This document shows positions 1-4,460 of a DNA stretch of 7,562 nt, piece after piece. Within the stretch, counting starts at the first letter, position 1; each line of letters opens with the position of its first letter. Source of the DNA: JAHRAH01 sp051009015 (lineage in GTDB: Bacteria; Pseudomonadota; Gammaproteobacteria; Tethybacterales; Persebacteraceae); contig JBPCWZ010000195.1 in the NCBI GenBank assembly GCA_051009015.1, forward strand, positions 1 to 7,562, in the 5' to 3' direction. Below the pieces are notes generated by a model that had not been told where the DNA came from, did no database searches, and was given only the letters and a program-made list of their open reading frames with translations. A program made the translations under genes and the position numbers.

Positions 1-1
1 A

Positions 2-124
2 GTAGCGGTAGCGGTGATAATAAGTTGGATAGTTTTCGCCCACTTCCCCGGCAAATGGTTCTGGCTCGGCGCAATATTAATCTTCTCGGCAAAGTTCCTC
101 GCCCTAAGCAAACCCAAACAATAA
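2..124 (+). CDS. C-terminal end of a probable EamA/DMT-family transporter (partial)
   Basis: An open frame enters from the left edge and ends at TAA 122-124, giving the last 40 residues of a protein with no start in the window. The translation is strongly hydrophobic: a run of Val, Ala and Ile leads into a short loop with FPGKW, then a second hydrophobic helix (WLGAILIFSAKFLAL) and a short basic tail ending KPKQ. A helix, an F-P-x-x-W loop, a W-x-G-A helix and a short polar tail are typical of the last two membrane segments of EamA (drug/metabolite) transporters. The family is inferred from this short piece and the substrate cannot be told. No convincing terminator follows. The frame is read on the same strand as the restriction-modification genes but is separated from them by about 200 bases with its own promoter. 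Confidence 0.6.
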   Translation, partial: VAVAVIISWIVFAHFPGKWFWLGAILIFSAKFLALSKPKQ

Positions 125-293
125 CAAACAACCCCCGCCCGCCGGTTTTGCCGGTTTGCAAGCGGCTTGCCATCCACGGGGCGGCGTTCATCTGGTTGCG
201 AGCGGAGAATCCTGCGCGTTTATTAACATCCGCGAGTTTTTGTCAAACTTCGCCGTCAGGCGCGATTTGTACTGTCGGGACTCTCCGTCTTGT

Positions 294-321
294 TTGATTT
301 GAGTTTGGGGTAAGATAGAAT
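294..321 (+). promoter_or_regulatory. sigma70-like promoter for the restriction-modification operon
   Basis: TTGATT (294-299) and TAGAAT (316-321) are separated by 16 bases and match the -35 and -10 consensus at 4 and 5 of 6 positions. The expected transcription start, about 7 bases past the -10 box, falls at about base 328, the A of the methyltransferase ATG. An alternative -10, TAAGAT (311-316), would start a few bases earlier. The rest of 125-327 shows only a small inverted repeat (GCAAG/CTTGC at 158-170) and no credible gene. Confidence 0.5.
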
Positions 322-327
322 CGCCGT

Positions 328-1641
328 ATGTCGCTTGCCGTTGCCACGATGCACTTTCCCGCCCCGTCTGCCGCCGACACATTGGCGCGTTTGTTGGATG
401 GGGATTTGAGTTTTCACAAAACCGGCAGCGGCGACAATGGCACACATTCCCTGCATCCGTTTCCGGCAAAATTCCCCCCGCAGTTGCCGGCGCTTTTTGT
501 GGAAAACCTGACCGCGCCCGGGGATATGGTGCTTGACCCGATGATGGGTTCGGGGACGACTTTGATAGAAGCGGTGCGGCTTGAACGCAAAGCGGTGGGA
601 TGCGATATTGACCCGTTGTCTCTCATTGTCGGGGGGGCGAAGTTGTCGCCGATATCGCCGCTCCAAATTATCCAAACGGGGTTTGACATTTTATTCGCGG
701 CAAAACGCGCATTCGCCGATGAAAAAGGCGAATTGGAAAAAGAACTGCGGGGGCGCTATGAAGCCGGAACGCGGGCGTTTATGGATTACTGGTTTTTGCC
801 GGATACGCAATTGGAATTGCTTGCGCTGCTGACGGAGATTGAGAAAATACCGAATGCGCGGACGCGCCGGTTTTTTACCATGATTTTTTCTTCGGTGATT
901 ATCACCAAGTCGGCCGGCGTGTCCTTGGCGAGGGATTTGTCGCACACGCGCCCGCACCGGATAACGGACAAACAGCCCGCCGCCGTGTTTTCCGAGTTTG
1001 TCAAACGGCTGGCGCAAAGCGCCGCGCACGGAAAAAACTTAACCCGCCGAGGCGGCGCAAAACTTAAGCAAACGAAGGCGCAAAAAACCGGACTTCCCGG
1101 CGACATCGCCGATTTGATTATTACCTCCCCGCCATATGCCAATAACGCCATTGACTACATGCGCGCGCATAAATTCTCCCTTGTTTGGCTGGGGCATTCC
1201 GTCAAGGCATTGTCGGCTTTGCGCGCCGGTTATATCGGGCACGATGCGGCGCGGCTGAATGTTGAGGATGGCATCCCGCTGCCTCCTGTGTGCGAAACCA
1301 CGGTGAATCAATTGGCGCAACTCAGCAAACAAAAGGCGGCGGCGTTGCGGCGGTATTTTTGCGAAATGCGGGATGTCTCCGCGGAGATGCTCCGCCTTTT
1401 GAAGCCGGGCGGTGCTTGCGTTGTTGTTGTCGCATCCTCGGTTCTGAGCGGCATGGATGTAAAAACCCATGAGTGCATCGCCGCGCTTGGCGAAGCCGCC
1501 GGATTCTATCTTGCCGGCATTGGCGTGCGCCATATTGACCGCGACCGTCGGATGATGCCCGCCCGCTGGGACAAAAAAGCCCGCACGCAAATTGAAGGGC
1601 GAATGCACGACGAGTATATTATCGGGATGGTGAAAACATGA
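328..1641 (+). CDS. Type II DNA methyltransferase, amino (predicted N4-cytosine) class
   Basis: The 437-residue protein has the motifs of an AdoMet-dependent exocyclic-amino DNA methyltransferase (N4/N6 MTase fold). A motif X-like segment, HSLHPFPAKFPP (about 40-51), is followed by motif I, DPMMGSGTT (70-78), which binds AdoMet. An acidic motif II follows in GCDIDP (91-96). After a long central region that may carry target recognition comes catalytic motif IV, TSPPY (266-270), and then LKPGG (about 358-362) before a hydrophobic strand. Motif I before IV, with a long insert between, fits the alpha arrangement. SPPY rather than DPPY is more usual in N4-cytosine enzymes. The stop overlaps the start of an NgoMIV-like endonuclease by 4 bases, so it presumably protects that enzyme's site. 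That site, GCCGGC, contains no adenine, which supports m4C. The ATG at 328 has no clear Shine-Dalgarno sequence; an in-frame ATG at 349 is an alternative that would also leave motif X intact. The target specificity is inferred from the neighbour, not read from this protein. Confidence 0.9.
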   Translation: MSLAVATMHFPAPSAADTLARLLDGDLSFHKTGSGDNGTHSLHPFPAKFPPQLPALFVENLTAPGDMVLDPMMGSGTTLIEAVRLERKAVGCDIDPLSLIVGGAKLSPISPLQIIQTGFDILFAAKRAFADEKGELEKELRGRYEAGTRAFMDYWFLPDTQLELLALLTEIEKIPNARTRRFFTMIFSSVIITKSAGVSLARDLSHTRPHRITDKQPAAVFSEFVKRLAQSAAHGKNLTRRGGAKLKQTKAQKTGLPGDIADLIITSPPYANNAIDYMRAHKFSLVWLGHSVKALSALRAGYIGHDAARLNVEDGIPLPPVCETTVNQLAQLSKQKAAALRRYFCEMRDVSAEMLRLLKPGGACVVVVASSVLSGMDVKTHECIAALGEAAGFYLAGIGVRHIDRDRRMMPARWDKKARTQIEGRMHDEYIIGMVKT

Positions 1642-2489
1642 CTTTGCTCTGTACATTGCGCGGAAGATATCACGCCCGCATTCTGAAAACCATCATGCGA
1701 TGCAACGGCGGGATTTGGAACAATGCCGACAGCGGTAGCAAAAGCAGCGTGGCAATAGCCGCCGGCGTTGCCGGGTTGATTCAGCAAAAGACCGGGGGGC
1801 GCGCAGGCACGGACAGCATCAAGGTGCAAAATGTGGGCAAGGAATTTGAGAAAGCCACCATGGATTTTCTCAGGGAAGGTTTTTCGGCGCTCGGCGCTTT
1901 GCGCCCCGGCGCGTGGCAGTTCGCCCGCGGCAAAAAAATAGCGGAGTTTTACCAGTATGCGCACCTTGCGGAAGTTGCGGCGGCGCTAAAACAAAACCGC
2001 GGTTTGCGCGCCGCATTCAGCGATTATATTGTCAAGCCCGATATTATTGTTTCCCGCGCACCGGAGCCGGACAATGTCATCAATGCGGAGGAAAGCATCG
2101 TGCCGGCGGACGGCAAAGTTGCGGCTTACGCTCCCTTGCGCGAGCAAAACAACGAAAGCGAAATTCTGCACGCAAGCATATCCTGCAAATGGACGCTGCG
2201 AAGCGACCGCTCGCAACACGCCCGCACGGAGGCATTGAATTTACTTCGCAACAGAAAAGGCGGCACGCCGCACATCGCTTTTGTTACCGCCGAACCGATG
2301 CCGCTGCGGATTGCAACGGTGGCGCTCGGCACGGGCGATATAGATTGCGTGTATCATTTTGCGCTGGCGGAAATGCTGCAAGTTGCCGCCGAAGTCGGCA
2401 ACGAAACCGACAAAGATACGCTGCAAACGCTTGTTGAAGGCAACCGCCTGCGCGATATTAGCGATTTACCGCTGGATTTGGCGGCATAA
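1638..2489 (+). CDS. NgoMIV-family type II restriction endonuclease (predicted G^CCGGC)
   Basis: This 283-residue protein matches what I recall of Neisseria gonorrhoeae NgoMIV (286 residues) along its whole length, including QQYAHL-like, SISCKWT, RNRKG, VTAEP, ALGTG, DCVYHFAL and the C-terminal DISDLPLDLA. NgoMIV is a tetrameric, Mg-dependent PD-(D/E)XK enzyme that cuts G^CCGGC. The equivalent catalytic residues are E71, D135 (PD), S182-x-K184 and E198. The CCGG-reading R-S-D-R motif is at 188-191. NgoMIV residues recalled as contacting the outer G:C pair also have counterparts, in NAD31 and R224. All spacings in the C-terminal half are kept with a constant offset of 3. The ATG overlaps the methyltransferase stop (ATGA), implying one operon with coupled translation; only a weak GGGA lies upstream. 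No controller (C-protein) gene is present. The catalytic set looks intact, so the enzyme is probably active. Exact specificity is inferred from homology recalled from memory. Confidence 0.93.
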   Translation: MTLLCTLRGRYHARILKTIMRCNGGIWNNADSGSKSSVAIAAGVAGLIQQKTGGRAGTDSIKVQNVGKEFEKATMDFLREGFSALGALRPGAWQFARGKKIAEFYQYAHLAEVAAALKQNRGLRAAFSDYIVKPDIIVSRAPEPDNVINAEESIVPADGKVAAYAPLREQNNESEILHASISCKWTLRSDRSQHARTEALNLLRNRKGGTPHIAFVTAEPMPLRIATVALGTGDIDCVYHFALAEMLQVAAEVGNETDKDTLQTLVEGNRLRDISDLPLDLAA

Positions 2490-2556
2490 TATCGGGCTTG
2501 GTATCGGCGGGCGTCCGGCGAGGCGCGGGCGATATTATAACTTTTTGCCGGTTTTT

Positions 2557-2585
2557 TTGATTGGCGGGGCGGATGGTGGTAATAT
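2557..2585 (+). promoter_or_regulatory. sigma70-like promoter of the gcv operon
   Basis: TTGATT (2557-2562) and TAATAT (2580-2585) lie 17 bases apart, the ideal spacing. Transcription would start near 2592, about 12-14 bases before the first paired segment of the glycine riboswitch, which is where a riboswitch promoter should be. The -35 hexamer is the same as that proposed for the restriction-modification operon. The run of seven T at 2552-2558 overlaps the start of the -35 box. Confidence 0.6.
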
Positions 2586-2603
2586 TGGCGGCGGATTGTT
2601 AAT

Positions 2604-2893
2604 GGCGCGCGGAAAAGCGGGCTTGATGCATTGCCGGATTTTTGTCATGCGTATTTGACATTTTGCACTTTGTAGCATTGTGCTTCGCTTCCGGTTTTGT
2701 TGTCTTGCCCCGCCGAAGGATCAACTTCCCGGAAAATCTCAGGCAAACATACCGCGCGTTTTGGGTCCATCCGGAGAGCGGGCGTTTTGTCTTTTTTGAC
2801 AAACGCCCCGCCGAAGGGGCAATGGGCGGCGTGTTTTTGCGCTTTGCGCTTTTTTGATGCGCCGCCCAAATCTCTCAGGCGAAAGGACGGAGG
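2604..2893 (+). ncRNA. Tandem glycine riboswitch (two aptamers) upstream of gcvT
   Basis: Aptamer 2 (about 2763-2893) fits the glycine riboswitch consensus closely. P1 is TCCATCC (2766-2772) with GGACGGA (2885-2891), one mismatch. P2 is GAGAG (2774-2778) with CTCTC (2872-2876). One P3 arm is GCGGGCG... (2778-2791) with 2798-2811 and a T6 loop. The conserved GCCGAAGGGGCAA is at 2810-2822, another helix is 2824-2831 with 2860-2867, and CTCAGGCGAAAGGAC closes the fold. Aptamer 1 (about 2604-2758) is more divergent: P1 is CGCGCGG (2606-2612) with CCGCGCG (2752-2758), followed by GCGGG (2617-2621) with CCCGC (2709-2713), GCCGAAGGATCAA (2712-2724) and TCTCAGGCAAA. A short linker joins them. In the known family glycine binding usually turns on glycine cleavage genes, which fits gcvT-H-P downstream. 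The helices were paired by eye. Confidence 0.92.
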
Positions 2894-2897
2894 GAGA

Positions 2898-2963
2898 ATG
2901 TTTTGCGCTTTTTGCATCCGCAAACGGCGCAAGTGTTTTTTTACCTACCGGATGTTGCGATGA
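2898..2963 (+). CDS. Possible 21-residue leader ORF between the riboswitch and gcvT
   Basis: ATG at 2898 follows GGAGG (2889-2893) by 4 bases and opens a 21-codon frame ending at TGA 2961-2963. It encodes MFCAFCIRKRRKCFFTYRML plus a final R: three Cys, a basic centre and no Gly. Its stop overlaps the gcvT ATG as ATGA, the arrangement of coupled genes. It spans the whole terminator hairpin. The Shine-Dalgarno-like GGAGG overlaps the 3' strand of aptamer 2 P1, so it could simply be conserved riboswitch sequence. Translation is unproven; I list it because gcvT itself has no clear ribosome binding site. Confidence 0.3.
   Translation: MFCAFCIRKRRKCFFTYRMLR
2903..2942 (+). terminator. Intrinsic terminator in the gcv leader (riboswitch expression platform)
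   Basis: TTGCGC (2903-2908) pairs with GCGCAA (2927-2932), and inside it TTTGC (2911-2915) pairs with GCAAA (2920-2924) around an ATCC loop. A GTG and seven T (2936-2942) follow. This is a good Rho-independent terminator about 10 bases after aptamer 2 P1 and just before gcvT, the expected place for glycine-dependent transcription control. The hairpin does not overlap P1, so the switching mechanism is not obvious from the sequence. Confidence 0.7.
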
Positions 2964-4078
2964 CTGATTCTCTGAAAAATACCCCCCTGCAGCAATGGCA
3001 TCGCAAGCGCGGCGGGCGGCTTAATGCCTTTGCCGGCTGGCGGCTGCCGGTCTTTTACGGCGGCGTTATCGGCGAACACTTGCACACCCGCGCATCGGCG
3101 TCTCTTTTTGATGTCTCGCACATGGCGCAAATCAGCGTTAGCGGCGATGTGCTGGCGCGGCTTTCAACCGCCGACCCGTCCGCTTTGGCGGTTGGCGAGA
3201 GCAAATATGCCGCGCTGCTTTCGGACAGCGGCGGGATTGTTGATGATTTTATTGTCGGCAACGACGGCGATGGCGATTATTTTTGCGTCTTCAACGCCGC
3301 CCGCAAAGCGCAGGTTGTTGAACGATTGCGCGGGGCATCGGCGGTTTTGGACGACCATAATGCAAACGGCGGGCGCGCGCTTTTGGCGGTGCAGGGGCCA
3401 AAAGCCGCCGCCGCCGTAGCGCGCATCTTTCCGCCCGCCGCGCAACTTGGGTTTATGCGCGCGGCGAAAATGAAATGGCGCGGCGAAGAATGCCGCATTT
3501 GCCGCTGCGGCTATACCGGCGAAGACGGCTTTGAGATAGGCGCGCCCGCGGGCATTGCCGAACAACTTGCCGATATATTAATCGCCGATGGCGCGGTTTT
3601 GCCCGCCGGTTTGGGCGCGCGCGATTCTTTGCGCTTGGAAGCGGGGTTGTGTTTGTATGGCAGCGAGTTGAACGAACAAACGACGCCGATAGAAGCGGGC
3701 TTATTTTGGATTATCGGCAGGGACAGGTTGCAAAAAGGCGGCTTCGCCGGGGCGGATGTTTTGCGCGAACAAAAACAAAACGGCGCGGCGCGCAAACTTG
3801 TCGGGCTTTTGCCGCAAAGCAAAATACCGGTGCGCGCCGGCGCGCAACTTGTCATCGGCGACAATGTCATCGGCGAAGTCAGCAGCGGCTTGTTTTCGCC
3901 GACTTTGGGCGCGCCGGTCGCGATGGGCTTTGTCCAATCCGCGCATGCGCAAAAGGGAGAAGAATCAGCAGAAGCGGGAGAGGAAAAAACGGAAGCGATT
4001 GAGGCGATAGTGCGCGGCAAAAAAGTGCCGTGCCGCATTGTCAAACCGCCGTTTGTGCCGCACCGCTATGCGAAATAA
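2960..4078 (+). CDS. gcvT: Aminomethyltransferase, glycine cleavage system T protein
   Basis: GcvT releases ammonia from the aminomethyl-lipoyl arm of GcvH and transfers the one-carbon unit to tetrahydrofolate, giving 5,10-methylene-THF. The 372-residue protein has the family hallmarks: NTPLQQWHRKRGGR and FAGWRLPVFYG near the N-terminus, FDVSHM (50-55), GGIVDDFIV with D95-D96 at the conserved catalytic Asp position, GYTGEDGFEI (184-193) and GLGARDSLRLEAGL (217-230), then a C-terminal domain ending RGKKVPCRIVKPPFVPHRYAK. I chose ATG 2960 because MTDSLKNTPL matches the usual GcvT start. An in-frame TTG at 2903 and GTG at 2933 would add residues encoded by the terminator and have no better ribosome binding site. 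ATG 2960 itself lacks a clear Shine-Dalgarno sequence and overlaps the stop of a small leader frame. One oddity is a Glu/Ala-rich insert of about a dozen residues before the C-terminal strand. gcvH follows after 16 bases. Confidence 0.96.
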   Translation: MTDSLKNTPLQQWHRKRGGRLNAFAGWRLPVFYGGVIGEHLHTRASASLFDVSHMAQISVSGDVLARLSTADPSALAVGESKYAALLSDSGGIVDDFIVGNDGDGDYFCVFNAARKAQVVERLRGASAVLDDHNANGGRALLAVQGPKAAAAVARIFPPAAQLGFMRAAKMKWRGEECRICRCGYTGEDGFEIGAPAGIAEQLADILIADGAVLPAGLGARDSLRLEAGLCLYGSELNEQTTPIEAGLFWIIGRDRLQKGGFAGADVLREQKQNGAARKLVGLLPQSKIPVRAGAQLVIGDNVIGEVSSGLFSPTLGAPVAMGFVQSAHAQKGEESAEAGEEKTEAIEAIVRGKKVPCRIVKPPFVPHRYAK

Positions 4079-4079
4079 C

Positions 4080-4086
4080 AAAGGAG
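4080..4086 (+). promoter_or_regulatory. Ribosome binding site of gcvH
   Basis: AAAGGAG lies 8 bases before ATG 4095 and fixes the gcvH start, since the upstream in-frame codons from 4038 lie inside gcvT. It is the strongest Shine-Dalgarno sequence among the gcv genes, consistent with the need for more H protein than T or P. Confidence 0.75.
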
Positions 4087-4094
4087 AAAAAACA

Positions 4095-4460
4095 ATGAAA
4101 CAATACACCAAAGACCACGAATGGCTGGAAACGCGCGGCGATATCTGCCGCATCGGCGTTAGCGATCATGCGCAGGATCAATTGGGCGATGTCGTCGCCG
4201 TGGAACTTCCGGCCGTCGGCGCGATGCTGAAAGCCGGCGGCGAAGGGGCGGTTGTCGAATCGGTCAAAGCCGCCAGCGAAGTGTATGCGCCGGTCGGCGG
4301 CGAAGTTGTCGCCGTCAATGACGCCCTCGCCGACAACCCGCAACTGATTAACGAATCCGCCGAAGGAGAAGGATGGCTGTGGGAGATGCGCGCCGATGTT
4401 ATGCCCGAAGGGTTGATGAATGAAGAACAATACCGCGCTTTTGTCGCGGGCGATGCGTGA
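4095..4460 (+). CDS. gcvH: Glycine cleavage system H protein (lipoyl carrier)
   Basis: GcvH carries the aminomethyl group on a lipoyl arm between GcvP, GcvT and lipoamide dehydrogenase. The 121-residue length is close to normal for the family. The start KQYTKDHEWLE is the typical H-protein N-terminus (YT.eHEW). It is followed by IGVSDHAQDQLGDVVAVELP and the lipoylation site VVESVKAASEVYAPV, with the modified lysine at K58. GEVVAVNDALADNPQLIN and GEGWLWEM complete the lipoyl domain. The C-terminal segment, LMNEEQYRAFV, also matches the family. It lies between gcvT (16 bases upstream) and gcvP, whose ATG shares the last base of the gcvH stop. It has a strong ribosome binding site. Lipoylation enzymes are not encoded in the window. 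Confidence 0.98.
   Translation: MKQYTKDHEWLETRGDICRIGVSDHAQDQLGDVVAVELPAVGAMLKAGGEGAVVESVKAASEVYAPVGGEVVAVNDALADNPQLINESAEGEGWLWEMRADVMPEGLMNEEQYRAFVAGDA

Noticed and set aside
25..297. 90-codon plus-strand open frame ahead of the methyltransferase
   Set aside because: It overlaps the transporter C-terminus in another frame, crosses the promoter region, and its product looks like no protein family.
2515..2558. CCGGC...GCCGG followed by seven T, as a terminator for the endonuclease gene
   Set aside because: The stem is only 5 bp with a 27-base loop; the T-run may simply be chance next to the gcv -35 box.
2903..2959. N-terminal extension of GcvT from TTG 2903 or GTG 2933
   Set aside because: The added residues are encoded by the terminator hairpin, do not match GcvT, and have no ribosome site; ATG 2960 gives the usual family start.
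2604..2960. CRISPR array or mobile element in the non-coding leader
   Set aside because: No regularly spaced direct repeats or terminal repeats; the repeats seen are the paired arms of the glycine riboswitch.
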